64,000 bases of DNA. Source: Prionace glauca. Taxonomy: Eukaryota; Chordata; Chondrichthyes; Carcharhiniformes; Carcharhinidae. Where the stretch lies: assembly GCA_037974335.1 (NCBI GenBank), contig CM075760.1, positions 39,481,603 to 39,545,602 of the forward strand, written 5' to 3'. Numbering within the stretch: position 1 is the stretch's first letter; the number at the start of each line of letters is the position of its first letter. The translations under genes were made by a program, and so were the position numbers. The notes beneath the pieces were generated by a model. That model was given only the letters and a program-made list of their open reading frames with translations. It had not been told where the DNA came from and ran no database searches. This document shows, piece after piece, positions 9,362 to 19,487 of the stretch.

Positions 9362-10264
9362 CAATCTTTGTCTCTTCTTTGGACACAGGTGAGGTCCCAG
9401 AAGACTGGAGGGTAGCAAATGTGGTACCGCTGTTCAAAAAAGGTAGCAGGGATAACCCTAGAAATTATAGGCCGGTGAGTTTGACATCGGTGGTAGGGAA
9501 ATTAATGGAAAAAGTACTTAGGGGTAGGATGTATGAGCATTTGGAGCGTTGCGGTCTGATTGGGGATACGCATCATGGCTTTGTTAGAGGGAGGTCTTGC
9601 CTTACGAATCTGGTGGAATTCTTTGAGGAGGTGACAAAAACGGTTGATGATGGGAGAGCTGTTGATGTCATCTATATGGATTTCAGTAAGGCGTTTGACA
9701 AAGTCCCTCACGGTAGGCTGGTAGAAAAGGTTAGCCTTTATAGGAAGGGGTATAGAGTTTAAAAGCTGCTGTCTAATGCTTCAGTTGTATAGAACGTTGG
9801 TTAGACCGCATTTGGAGTACTGCATCCAGTTCTGGTCACCTTACTACCGGAAGGACGTGGAGGCTCTGGAAAGGGTGCAGAGGAGGTTTACCAGGATGTT
9901 GCCTGGCATGGAGGGGCTGGGGTACGAGGAAAGGTTGGAGAAACTGGGACTGTTCTCCTTGGAAAGACGGAGATTGAGGGGGGACATGATAGAGGTATAT
10001 AAGATACTGAAGGGAATAGACAGAGTCAATAGTGAGAGACTGCTCCCTAGATTGGTTACAAATACAAGAGGACATGATTTAAGGGTGAGGGGGGAGAGAT
10101 ATAATTTGGATATGAGAGGAAGGTTCTTTACGCAGAGAGTTGTAGGGGTCTGGAACGCGCTACCGAGTAGGGTGGTGGAGGAGGGAACATTGGACTCGTT
10201 TAAGGCTCAGTTAGATAGACACATGAGTGAAACGAGGATGGAGGGTTATGGTAGGGGATATTAA
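9362..10264 (+). mobile_element. LINE ORF2 fragment with the RT centre deleted
   Basis: The first frame (to 9762) holds RT blocks GEVPEDWRVANVVPLFKKG, NYRPVSLTS, GFVRGRSCLTNLVEF and YMDFSKAFDKVPH. At about 9,735-9,775 it jumps directly to LYRTLVRPHLEYCIQFWSPYYRKDV, which normally lies well after the FADD active-site block; the second frame (9776-10264) then runs through to the ORF2 C-terminus (RFFTQRVVGVWNALP). So the catalytic centre of the RT is missing and the element cannot move. The remaining codons are largely open, suggesting a fairly recent insertion. Confidence 0.88.
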
Positions 10265-10474
10265 ATAAGGGTTAGAACCTCGGGAGACACTGGAAAGGCA
10301 GGCTTGTGATTAACGTTTTTGTCTTTTATTCCGCAGGTGGAGGTCCACCTCGTTGTCAAACGAGGGACATTCACACGGCGGGTCGTGCGTGGGCTACTCT
10401 TGGAGGTTCCGGGAGTGGCCTAGTACTTCGTGTCGGTGTGTGTGCTTGATCCTGGACCGGTAGACGGGCGCCGC
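10265..10474 (+). other. Possible LINE 3' UTR or unique DNA
   Basis: The 210 bases after the LINE frame include a pyrimidine tract with CAG (TTTTTGTCTTTTATTCCGCAG, about 10,316-10,336) that would be a good splice acceptor, but no exon-like frame follows it. The origin is not clear. Confidence 0.3.
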
Positions 10475-10782
10475 AACAGCTCAGTGACTAGCACTGCTGG
10501 CTGTGCAGGCACATGGATTTGGGCCTGTGTCTGTGGGAGTTTGTGCATTCTCCCTGTGGATGCGTGGGTTTCCTCCGGGCGCTCCGGTTTCCTCCCACAC
10601 CCCAAAAATGTGCTCTTAGGCTGATTGGTTTTACCAAATTGACACTATTCTCCCCTGAATCTGGCTAAGTGGGGGGTTTTATTCGTAGACACGCAGGGTA
10701 GAATAGGTGTAGGGTGATGCAGAGGTGCGGGCTCGTTGGGCCGAAGGGCCTGTTTCCTGTGCTGGGTTGTTCTTTGTTTAGA
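10475..10782 (+). repeat. SINE with LINE-type tail
   Basis: A tRNA-like head (CAGCTCAGTGACTAGCACTG, then CACATGGATTTGGGCC at the B-box position) is followed by the common body (GTGGGTTTCCTCCGGGCGCT, then CGGTTTCCTCCCACACC). It ends in a LINE-type tail (GGGCCGAAGGGCCTGTTTCC..TGTTCTTTG). The shared tail fits SINEs that borrow LINE machinery. Confidence 0.75.
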
Positions 10783-11028
10783 AAGACACAAATAAAGAGT
10801 GACATATACAGACACACAGAGAGATATACACAGACAGACAGAGAGAGAGACAAATATAGAGAAATACAGAGACAGAGAGAGACACACAGAAAAACAGACA
10901 GACAGAGGGGGAGAGAGAGAGAGATACAGATAAAAAGAGACAGAGAGATGTACAAATACACAGAATGATAGAGATAGAGAGACACACACATAAATACACT
11001 AATCAAGAAATACAAAAAGAGAGACAGT
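10783..11028. repeat. CAGA/GATA-rich microsatellite
   Basis: GACACACAGAGAGATATACACAGACAGACAGAG-type sequence with no fixed period. It separates the SINE from the 3' UTR block that starts near 11,035. Confidence 0.85.
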
Positions 11029-11034
11029 ATTAGG

Positions 11035-11467
11035 CAACGTCAGATCTAGTTTTGCATTCAATGTTTATTTCAAAATTCAGAGAGTATTTTACAGGAAAAT
11101 TGATTTTAAAGTTAACAAAAGTACATATATCCTTTGAGCTCCAGATTGAGATCAGAACCCATGCGATCTGAGCTGCCCGGTATCTGTACAACTGTAACAG
11201 AGAGCAGAAAGAGTAAAAAACAGAGCTCAACATCACGGGAAATGAACAATTGTGAATAAGGTACAAGAAAAGTTCTTTATTTATACATGAAATTTAAACT
11301 ACAAGAAAACTATTAACTACAATTACATTACAACAAAAATCCCCTTATACATTTCACACTGAAAACTGAAATCCTGTCCACGATTGTCTCAGTTACAGAT
11401 TCAGAATGATAAACAGAGACAATTTGACTGTTACAGTCACCGAGAGCAGATATTGTGTTTGTGTCAC
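11035..11467 (-). other. Probable 3' UTR of a minus-strand host gene
   Basis: This follows the stop codon at 11,468 on the minus strand. It holds two AATAAA signals, at 11,276-11,281 (inside TATAAATAAAG) and at 11,064-11,069, each followed by T/GT-rich sequence on the minus strand. It is AT-rich and non-repetitive, unlike its neighbours. The distal 290 bases recur at 14,130-14,425, so the gene's 3' end has been partly duplicated in the same orientation. Confidence 0.55.
11276..11281 (-). other. Candidate poly(A) signal AATAAA
   Basis: The + strand TTTATT reads AATAAA on the minus strand, about 190 bases after the putative stop codon. A second AATAAA is at 11,064-11,069. Confidence 0.5.
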
Positions 11468-11531
11468 TCAGAGATCTTCATAATCAGCTGAGGGAAATCT
11501 ACAGCGTCCAAAATTCAACCCATCACTTGAT
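11468..11531 (-). CDS. Probable last coding exon, unrecognised gene (tail ends DYEDL)
   Basis: On the minus strand a strong acceptor (GGTGTATCTCTCTTTTACAG) ends at 11,532. The exon then reads, after one base completing a split codon (phase 1), 20 codons that begin SSDGLNFGRC and finish SADYEDL, followed by TGA. A 3' UTR with two poly(A) signals follows, so splice site, stop and polyadenylation signals agree. The tail has a YxxL motif (YEDL) and an LNF stretch, which loosely recalls cytoplasmic tails of immune-type receptors; this is only a hint. No upstream exon is recognised, since the sequence toward higher coordinates is soon microsatellite. The exon is short, so chance is possible. Confidence 0.45.
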
Positions 11532-11637
11532 CTGTAAAAGAGAGATACACCAATGATCAGATATTTATGATGTGGGACATTAGAGTTTTTAATCAGTGAA
11601 ATGTTTAGAGATTTTTCAAACACCTTCTGTCAGTTTA

Positions 11638-11790
11638 ATAACCCAGTCTGACAGCAGTTCCATTTCACACTCTCTGCTCAGTCCTGTGTTGGGGGGGGGG
11701 TTTAGTGTGGGATCAGTGTTTGCTTTTCCCAAACCGCAGTGAGATTCCCAACAAGGGTAAAAGATGTTTAAAAACTTAAACATTACAAAA
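11638..11790 (-). repeat. Inverted copy of the recurrent anchor sequence
   Basis: On the minus strand this reads the same as the + strand at about 23.69-23.83, 44.29-44.44 and 60.90-61.04 kb: CCTTGTTGGGAATCTCACTG, AAAGCAAACACTGATCCCAC, a C run, then ACAGGACTGAGCAGAGAGTG and GAAATGGAACTGCTGTCAGA. It lies about 110 bases upstream of the candidate last exon, inside its presumed intron. It is the only anchor copy in this orientation. Confidence 0.85.
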
Positions 11791-11887
11791 CTAAACCAGA
11801 CAGAGAGTGATTGGGCCTCCTGCCTTCAATACAGCGATCTTCCCTCCAGAGATTGTGGGTTCAGATCACAGCTGGAAATACTAGGCC

Positions 11888-12340
11888 CTTAGCATCGAGA
11901 CACACAGACACACAGAGAGAGACACAGAGACAGAGACACAGAGAGAGAGAAACACAGAGAGACAGAGACACAGAGAAACGAAACACACAGAGAAAAAAAC
12001 ACAGAGACAGAGACACAGAGAAACACAGAGACAAAAGACACACAGAGAGAAAAACACAGGGAGACAGGGACACAGAGAGACACAGAGACAAGAGACACAC
12101 AGACACACAAAGAAAAAACACAGGGAGACAGGGACACAGAGAGACACAGAGGCAAGAGATACACAGAGAAAAAACAAAGAGAGACTGGGACACAGAGAGA
12201 CACAGAGACAAGAGACACACAGACACACAAAGAAAAAACACAGGGAGACAGGGACACAGAGAGACACAGAGGCAAGAGATACACAGAGAGATAGAAACCA
12301 AGAGAGACATGGATACACAGACAGGATAGAGACAGGGAAA
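11888..12340. repeat. Microsatellite with 120-bp tandem duplication
   Basis: ACACAGAGACAGAGACACAGAGA-type sequence. The segment ending ACACACAAAGAAAAAACA at 12,120 repeats with the end at 12,240, an exact 120-base shift. Confidence 0.85.
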
Positions 12341-14085
12341 GGTATGGATACAGAGAAATACAGAGACAGAGAGAAAGAGCAGCAGAGAAACACAGATATA
12401 CAGAGATAGAGAGTCAAAGATACAGATAAATACAGAGACACAGAGAGACACACAGGCACAGACAAAGAGACAGAAAGAGACAGATACCGAGAAATACACA
12501 GACAGAGACAGATACACAGGCACAGACAAGAAAACAGAAAGAGACACAGATATAGAGAAATACAGAGACACAGAGAGATACACAGATACAGACAGGGACA
12601 CAGATATAGAGAAATACAGAGACACAGAGAGATACACAGATACAGACAGGGACACAGATATAGAGAAATACAGAGACACAGAGAGATACACAGATACAGA
12701 CAGGGACACAGATATAGAGAAATACAGAGACACAGAGAGATACACAGATACAGACAAAGAGACAGAAAGAGACACAGATACAGAGAAATACAGAGACAGA
12801 GACAGATACACAGATACAGAAAAGGAAACAGAAAGAGACACAGATACAGAGAAATACAGAGACATGGAGAGATACACAGATACAGACAAGGAAACAGAAA
12901 GAGACACAAATATAGAGAAATACAGAGACATGGAGAGATACACAGATACAGACAGGGACACAGATATAGAGAAATACAGAGACACAGAGAGATACACAGA
13001 TACAGACAAGGAAACAGGAAGAGACACAGATACAGAGAAATACAGAGACACGGAGAGATACACAGATACAGACAAAGAGACAGAAAGAGACACAGATACA
13101 GAGAAATACAGAGACAGAGACAGATACACAGATACAGAAAAGGAAACAGAAAGAGACACAGATACAGAGAAATACAGAGACATGGAGAGATACACAGATA
13201 CAGACAAGGAAACAGAAAGAGACACAAATATAGAGAAATACAGAGACACAGGGAGATACACAGATACAGACAAGGAAACAGAAAGAGACACAGATATAGA
13301 GAAATACAGAGACACAGAGAGATACACAGATACAGACAAGGAAACAGATAGGGACACAGATACAGAGAAATACAGAGACACGGAGAGATACACAGATACA
13401 GACAAAGAGAGAGAAAGAGACACAGATACAGAGAAATACAGAGACACAGAGAGATACACAGGCACAGACAAGGAAACAGAAAGAGACACAGATATAGAGA
13501 AATACAGAGACACAGAGAGATACACAGGCACAGACAAGAAAACAAGAAGATACACAGATACCGAGAAATACAGAGACACAGTGATACACAGATACAGACA
13601 AGGAAACAGACAGGGACACAGATACAGAGCAATACAGAGACACAGGGAGATACACAGATGCAGGCAAAGAGACAGAAAGAGACACAGATACAGAGAAATA
13701 CAGAGACACAGAGAGATACACAGATACAGACAAGGAAACAGATAGGGACACAGATACAGAGCAATACAGAGACACAGGGAGATACACAGATACAGACAAA
13801 GAGACAGAAAGAGACACAGATACAGAGAAATACAGAGACACAGAGAGATACACAGATACAGACAAGGAAACAGATAGGGACACAGATATAGAGAAATACA
13901 GAGACACAGTGATACACAGATACAGACAAGGAAACAGATAGGGACACAGATACAGAGCAATACAGAGACACAGGGAGATACACAGATACAGACAAAGAGA
14001 CAGAAAGAGACACAGATACAGAGAAATACACAGACAGAGCCACGCAGATATGTAGAGAGATATATAGAGAAACACACACACACAA
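12341..14085. repeat. 54/66-bp tandem satellite array
   Basis: The basic unit AGATATAGAGAAATACAGAG..CACAGAGAGATACACAGATACAGACAGGGACAC is 54 bp; a 12-bp insert (AAACAGAAAGAG-like) gives a 66-bp form. The two forms alternate irregularly over about 1.7 kb. Both lengths are multiples of 3, which is why frames of 740, 736 and 555 codons stay open on the minus strand; the peptides are monotonous Ser/Leu/Val/Cys repeats. Confidence 0.9.
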
Positions 14086-14109
14086 AATCATACTAACAGA
14101 GATATAGAG

Positions 14110-14423
14110 AAAGAGAGATGGAGTTAGACAAAGTCAGAATTAGTTAATTTTGAATTCAGTGTTTTTTAAAAAAATTCAGAGAATATTTTACAGGAAAATT
14201 GATTTGAAAGTTAACAAAAGTGAATCTGACCTTTGAGCTTCACACTGAGATCAGAACCCATGCGATCTGAGCTGCCCAGTATCTGTACAACTGTAACAGA
14301 GACCAGAAAGAGTAAAAAACAGAGCTCAACATCACGGGAAATGAACAATTGTGAATAAGGTACAAGAAAAGTTCTTTATTTATACATGAAATTTAAACTA
14401 CAAGAAAACTATTAACTACAATT
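14110..14423 (-). repeat. Duplicate of the 3' UTR at 11.03-11.33 kb
   Basis: It is nearly identical to 11,035-11,325: the ATTCAGAGAATATTTTACAGG, CCATGCGATCTGAGCTGCCC and CATCACGGGAAATGAACAAT stretches occur in both, in the same orientation. It includes the proximal AATAAA but not the coding exon: identity stops near 14,423, where the 52-bp minisatellite begins. The copies flank the 54/66-bp array. Confidence 0.9.
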
Positions 14424-15100
14424 AATAGACTCTCCGTTATTACAGTCTGGGCCTTGTGTCAGTAAACTCTGCCCTTAACCTCTCTTATTACAATCTGCCT
14501 TATGTCATTTATCTCTGCCCTAAACATCCCCCAGTTATTACAATCTGGACCTTGTATCAGTAATCTCTGCCCAAAACATCCCTCAGTTATTACAATCTGG
14601 GCCTTGTATCAGTAATCTCTGCCCTAAACATCCCTCAGTTATTACAATCTGGACCTTGTATCAGTAATCTCTGCCCTAAACCTCTCTCAGTTATTACAGT
14701 CTGGGCCTTATGTCAGTAATCTTTGCCCTTAACCTCTCTTATTACAATCTGCCTTATGTCATTTGTCTCCGCCCTAAACATCCCTCAGTTATTACAGTCA
14801 GGACCTTGTATCAGTAATCTCTGCCCTAAACATCCCTCAGTTATTACAATCTGGGCCTTGTAGCAGTAATCTCTGCCCTAAACCACTCGTCAGTTATTAA
14901 AATCTGGGCCTTGTATCAGTAATCTCTGCCCTAAACCTCTCTCAGTTATTACAATCTGGGCCTTGTATCAGTAATCTCTGCCCTAAACATCCCTCAGTTA
15001 TTACAATCTGGGCCTTGTAGCAGTAATCTCTGCCCTAAACATCCCTCAGTTATTACAATCTGGACCTTGTAGCAGTAATCTCTGCCCTAAAGCTCTCTCC
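14424..15100. repeat. 52-bp minisatellite, array 1 (about 13 units)
   Basis: Unit CAGTTATTACAATCTGGGCC + TTGTATCAGTAATCTCTGCC + CTAAACCTCTCT, 52 bp. About 13 copies are seen, with variants (CATCCCTC for CCTCTCTC, GGACCTTG for GGGCCTTG, two shortened units lacking CAG). A second array of the same unit lies at 16,708-17,466. Confidence 0.9.
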
Positions 15101-15390
15101 TAAACCTTCCAATCTTTCAAAAACATTTGGATGAGCGCTCATAACATCACAACATTCACAGATATGGGACAAGAGATGGAAAACTGGGTTAGCACAACTT
15201 TAGTGGGAGTTACTGTTGGTGCAGACTCGATGATCAAGCATTGGGTGATCAATTTGATGTTTCCAGCTATGCTGCTTACAATGCTGTCTCATTTTTTGTG
15301 TCTATGGCAAACTGTGATGTGAAGAATTCAGTTACATTAAATGGTCAATAAATACATCCAAACTACCTGTATATTTCTGTGTGTGTGTGT
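15101..15390. other. Unassigned, possible old LINE tail and 3' UTR-like end
   Basis: GGTGCAGACTCGATG at 15,219 resembles the LINE/SINE tail phrase, so the left half may be an old repeat. The right half has AATGGTCAATAAATACATCC with AATAAA near 15,345, which could be a poly(A) site. No convincing coding frame. Confidence 0.3.
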
Positions 15391-15447
15391 TTACCATGAT
15401 CTGTTTGAGTGGTGGAGCAGGCTCGATGGGTCAAAGGGCCTAAAACT
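15391..15447 (+). repeat. LINE 3' tail fragment
   Basis: CCATGATCTGTTTGAGTGGTGGAGCAGGCTCGATGGG then TCAAAGGGCC is the 3' UTR phrase of the TTCTTATG-tailed LINE subfamily (compare 3,417-3,460). It is truncated on both sides. Confidence 0.65.
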
Positions 15448-15477
15448 GCACAGAATTGAGATTTAAACACTCATGCA

Positions 15478-16000
15478 TGCTGACACACACACAGACACAC
15501 ACACACACACACACAGGCACACACACTCATTGACACAGACAGATGCACACACACACACACACAGACACAAACACAGAGGCACTCACATAGAGACAGAGAG
15601 AGACACACATATATTCAGAGAGAGACACAGACACAGAGAGACAGACAGACACAACACACACATTCACTCACAGACACAGAGACACACACACAGACACAAA
15701 CACACAGGCACTCATACAGAGACAGAGAGACACACACATATTCAGAGAGACACAGAGAGACAGACACACACACACATTCACTCACAAACACACACACACC
15801 AACAGACACACAGAAACACATGTTGAAATCCACACACATACAAAAACACACAGACACTCACAGACACACAAGCTCACACACAGAAAGACACACAATCTGT
15901 CTCTCACACACACACACAGAAATACGTGCAAACACTAAGAATCTCTCCCTCACACACACAGAAACATAACCACACCGACACTCACACACACTCATTCCTA
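15478..16000. repeat. CA/CAGA microsatellite
   Basis: CACACACAGACACACACAC-type sequence with a rough internal duplication of about 120 bases (the CATTCACTCACA stretch recurs). No gene. Confidence 0.9.
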
Positions 16001-16104
16001 TTTCTGTTTTACTCCTCACTGCCCCCAGCTAGAAAGTACTGGGATCTGAGCTTGAAATGCTGGAACTGATCCTGGGGGAATGAGTGGGGTCTGATAGACA
16101 CCCA

Positions 16105-16345
16105 GAGGGTCACTTGTGTGTGAATCATAGAATGGGGACAGCACAGGAGGCCATTCAGCCCATCAATCCAGGATGGAGAGCCTGCAAGAGCAGTTTGACT
16201 ATTCCCGCTCCCCCCACCCTCTCCCCGTAACCCTGTCAATATTTTCCCCTCAGCCTCCCATTCAATCTCCTCCTGATGGAATCTCCTTCCCCCTCTGGCT
16301 CAGACAGAACATTCCAGATCCCAGTGCGTTCAAAACATTTCCCCA
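16105..16345 (-). mobile_element. Old LINE 3' fragment, minus strand
   Basis: The + strand has GAATCATAGAATGGGGACAG then GGAGGCCATTCAGCCCATC, the reverse of a LINE tail. It is followed by CATTCAATCTCCTCCTGATGG and AACATTCCAGATCCCAGTGCG, matching the reverse of a degraded ORF2 C-terminus. No open frame. Confidence 0.55.
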
Positions 16346-16700
16346 TCACACAATCCCAGATTCACACAGTGCAGGAGAGACCCCTCGGCCCATCGAGTCT
16401 GTACTGACCCGTCAGAACCACCTAACATCCCCACCCAACCCCATTTCCCAGCACTTGGCCCACAGCCCTGAATGTGATGATGGGCCGAGTGCTCATCCAG
16501 GGACTTTTTAAAGGGTGTGAGACAACTTGCCTCTACCCCCCCTCCCAGGGAGCACATTCCAGACCCTCCCCACCCTCTGGGTAAAACAATTCTTCCTCAC
16601 ATCCCCCCTCAACCTCCTGTCCCTCACCTTGAACCTGTGTCCCCCTCGCGACTGACCCTTCAACTAAGGAGAGCAGCTGTTCCCGATCCACACTGTTCAT
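16346..16700 (-). mobile_element. LINE 3' fragment, minus strand
   Basis: It begins with ACACAGTGCAGGAGAGACCC then CGGCCCATCGAGTCTG (reverse of the tail). It continues to CATTCCAGACCCTCCCCACC and CCTCACCTTGAACCTGTGTC, the reverse of the conserved C-terminal region of LINE ORF2. It is adjacent to, and in the same orientation as, the previous fragment but a separate insertion. Confidence 0.6.
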
Positions 16701-16707
16701 GCCTGTC

Positions 16708-17466
16708 CCAGTTATTACAATCTGGGCCTTGTATCAGTAATTTCTGCCCTAAACCTCTCTCAGTTATTACAATCTGGGCCTTGTATCAGTAAACTCTGCC
16801 CTAAACCTTTCTCAGTTATTACAGTGTGGGATTGTATCAGTAATCTCTGTCCCGAATCTGTCTCAGTTTTTACAATATGGGCCTTGTATCAGTAATCTCT
16901 GCCCTGAACCACTCTCAGTTTTTACAATCTGGGATTTGTATCAATAATCATGCCCTAAATCTCTCTCAGTTATTACAATCTGGGCCTTGTATCAGTAATC
17001 TCTGCCCTAAACCCCTCTTAGTTATTACAATCTGTGCCTTGTATCAGTAATCTCTGCCCTAAACCTCTCTCAGTTATTACAATTTGGGCCTTGTATCAGT
17101 AATCTCTGCCCTAAACCTCTCTCAGTTATTACAGTGTGGGATTGTATCAGTAATCTCTGCCCTAAACCTCTCTCAGTTATTACAATCTGGGCCTTGTAGC
17201 AATAATCATGCCCTAAATCTCTCTCAGTTATTACAATCTGGGCCTTGTATCAGTAATCTCTGCCCTAAACCTCTCTCAGTTATTACAATCTGGGCCTTGT
17301 ATCAGTAATCTCTGCCCTAAACCACTCTCAGTTATTACAATCTGGGCCTTGTATCAGTAATCTCTGCCCTAAACCACTCTCAGTTATTACAATCTGGGCC
17401 TTGTATTAGTAATCCCTGCCCTAAACCTCTCTCAGTTATTACAATCTGGGCCTTGTATCAGTAATC
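16708..17466. repeat. 52-bp minisatellite, array 2 (about 15 units)
   Basis: Same unit as array 1, about 15 copies; spacing measured as exactly 52 between 17,225 and 17,277. Variants include GTGTGGGATTG and CAGTTTTTAC units. The 3' edge is cut by a SINE fragment joined directly after CAGTAATCC. Confidence 0.9.
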
Positions 17467-17519
17467 CGGGTCCCTGGTGCTGTGAGGCAGCAGTGCTAAC
17501 CCCTGTGCCACCGTGCTGT
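17467..17519 (-). repeat. SINE head fragment, minus strand
   Basis: GGGTCCCTGGTGCTGTGAGG then CAGCAGTGCTAACCCCTGTG and CCACCGTGCTG is the reverse of a tRNA-headed SINE from its start to just before the B box. The rest of the SINE is missing. Confidence 0.7.
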
Positions 17520-17599
17520 ACAGAGGAAGAGGAGGATTCACCCCAGTTCCCACATTCAATGATATCACGGCCGCTCTGTGATCGAATTCTGTATCACTT

Positions 17600-17812
17600 T
17601 GCACCTTTGGCTAAGAAAAATCCCCCAACCTCAGATTTAAACAGCAACTGAGCATCGATTGCCGTTTGCAGAAGATTGTTCCAAACTAATATCACCCCCG
17701 GTGTGGCAAAGTGTTTCTTCATTTCACTCCTGAATGTCTAAAATACTAAACATTGTCTCAAATCCAATGTCCCCCCAAGTCCTGGACTCCCCCCCCCCCA
17801 ATCTGGTCTTAT
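17600..17812 (-). mobile_element. LINE 3'-region fragment, minus strand
   Basis: TCAGATTTAAACAGCAACTG, ATTGCCGTTTGCAGAAGATTG and TTCATTTCACTCCTGAATGTC match the reverse of a recurrent shark LINE-derived repeat I recall. No frame is intact. Confidence 0.45.
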
Positions 17813-18240
17813 TGGAGTCGGATGCCGTGTTTGGGAGCGACACGGGATTGGGAAGGACTGTTCATGCGGAGGATACACACCAGGAATCTGTCCCAGAATC
17901 AGAACAGAGCCGGGAGAATCAAACACGGAAAGAGGGGTTGGATTTGTGAACCTCGGAAAGCTTTAGTGTTCGGTCAGAATGTTAACAGGGTGAAGTTTGG
18001 AGCCTCTGGGGTGACAGTTGTCCCAATACAGATTCTATCTTATTGTAACATTAAGGTACCGAGTGTCCTGAGCTCAGCAGCATTTACAAACCATCATCTG
18101 CAGAAAGCTTGCTGTTTAAATTGTATCAATCCAGCTCTTTGGAAATGTGTCTTATTTAAGAAAGTGACAAACTAATTTCAGAGAGAGAGAGAGATCCAGA
18201 TCCAGAGACAGAGAGAGACAGAAACAGGATGGGATTGTGC
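17813..18240. other. No recognised feature
   Basis: It contains a 140-codon frame on + (17753-18175) without domain, signal peptide or repeat similarity, and a short GA run at 18,181. Treated as non-coding. Confidence 0.4.
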
Positions 18241-18359
18241 TGTGCGTGTTACAGAGCTGACACTGAGACACACACCAGATGGACAGTCACAGACCAGAGT
18301 GAACCGTTCTCTGTAACCTGCAGTGTCCCGGACATGGACAGACGCTGACACTCAGACAC

Positions 18360-18500
18360 ACACACACAACAACAACAACAACAACTTGCATTTATGTAGC
18401 ACCTTGAACAGAATTGTCCCTGAGATGCTTCACGGGAACCAGGAGTGAAAAATTGAGTCACGGGCGAGTTTAAGGACAGACGCCCCACAGATTTGGTGAA
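18360..18500 (-). repeat. Interspersed repeat with (TTG)n tail, minus strand
   Basis: (CA)n then (CAA)n followed by CTTGCATTTATGTAGCACCTTG and TGCTTCACGGGAACCAGG. The phrase CAACTTGCATTTATATAGC beside a CAA run is a common cartilaginous-fish repeat whose tail on the minus strand is (TTG)n. Truncated copy. Confidence 0.55.
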
Positions 18501-18529
18501 AAGTGATTGGTTTTCGGAAGTCTCCTAAT

Positions 18530-19258
18530 GGGGAAAGGGAGTTATTCAGCGGCAAATGTGAGGTTCTCCACTTTGGGAGCAGAAAGGGGGAGGCGGATTA
18601 CTGTCTGAATGGCCATAAATGAGGAGCGTGGAATGTACAAGGAGACCTGGGTGTCCCTCACACACCAATCGCTGGAGGCAAGCGTGCAGGGGCAGGAGGC
18701 AGGAGAAAAGGCCAATGGGATGTTGGCCCCCATAGCGAGAGGATTGGAGAACAGGAAGAGGGTCTTGCTGCAATTAGACAGGGCCTTGGTGAGACCACAG
18801 CCCGAATATTGTGGACAGTTTGGCTCTCTGTATCTGAGGAAGGATGTTCTTGCTCCAGAGGGAGCCCGGAGAATGTTTCCCAGACGGATCCCTGGGATGG
18901 AGGGACTGACGAATGAGGAGAGATTGAGTGGGTTGGGATTGTATTCACTGGAGATCAGAAGAATGAGGGGGCGAACTCATCAAAATCAATAAAATTCTAA
19001 CAGGACCAGACACGGGTAGGTGCCAGAAGGATGATCCCGGTGGTGGGGGTGTCCAGAACCAGGGCTCACAGTCTGAGGATACAGGGGAGACGGTTTAGGA
19101 CAGAGATGAGGAGAAATCTCTTCACCCAGAGAGGGGTCAGCCTGTGGAATTCACCAACACAGAAAGTAGTTGAGGACAAAACATTGAATGTTTCCGAGGG
19201 GCTGTTAGATACAGCACTTGGGGCAAAGGGGATAAAAGGATAAGGGGCAAGGTTCACT
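18530..19258 (+). mobile_element. LINE ORF2 C-terminal fragment and 3' UTR
   Basis: One frame reads LLQLDRALVRPQPEYCGQFG..YLRKDV and IPGMEGLTNEERLSGLGLYS; after a frame break a second reads RAHSLRIQGRRFRTEMRRNLF and TQRGVSLWNS. These are the same blocks as in the 9.4, 27.3 and 62.9 kb elements but more diverged. No tail repeat is kept. Dead copy. Confidence 0.8.
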
Positions 19259-19261
19259 TTC

Positions 19262-19487
19262 CTGGCTAATCCCCCCTAACCTACACATCCCCTGACACTC
19301 AGGGACAATTTAGCACGGCCAATTCACCTAACCTGCACATCTGGGGACTGAGGGAGGAAACCGGAGCACCCGGAGGAAACCCACGCAGACACGGGGAGAA
19401 TCTCCGTACAGACAGTGACCCAGGGCTGGGATTGAACACCGGTCCCTGGCGCTGGGAGGCAGCAGTGCCAACCACTGTGCCAACGCA
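19262..19487 (-). repeat. tRNA-headed SINE, minus strand
   Basis: On + it reads GACAATTTAGCACGGCCAATTC, CGGAGCACCCGGAGGAAACC, CACGCAGACACGGGGAGAATC, the reverse B box (GGGATTGAACACCGG) and the head ending CAGTGCCAACCACTGTGCC. The 3' end is cut. Confidence 0.8.

Noticed and set aside
16173-16511. Proline-rich 112-codon + frame
   Set aside because: It lies antisense across two LINE 3' fragments.
18249-18488. Minus-strand frame with a Cys run
   Set aside because: The Cys run is a (CAA)n microsatellite read in reverse; it is part of an interspersed repeat.
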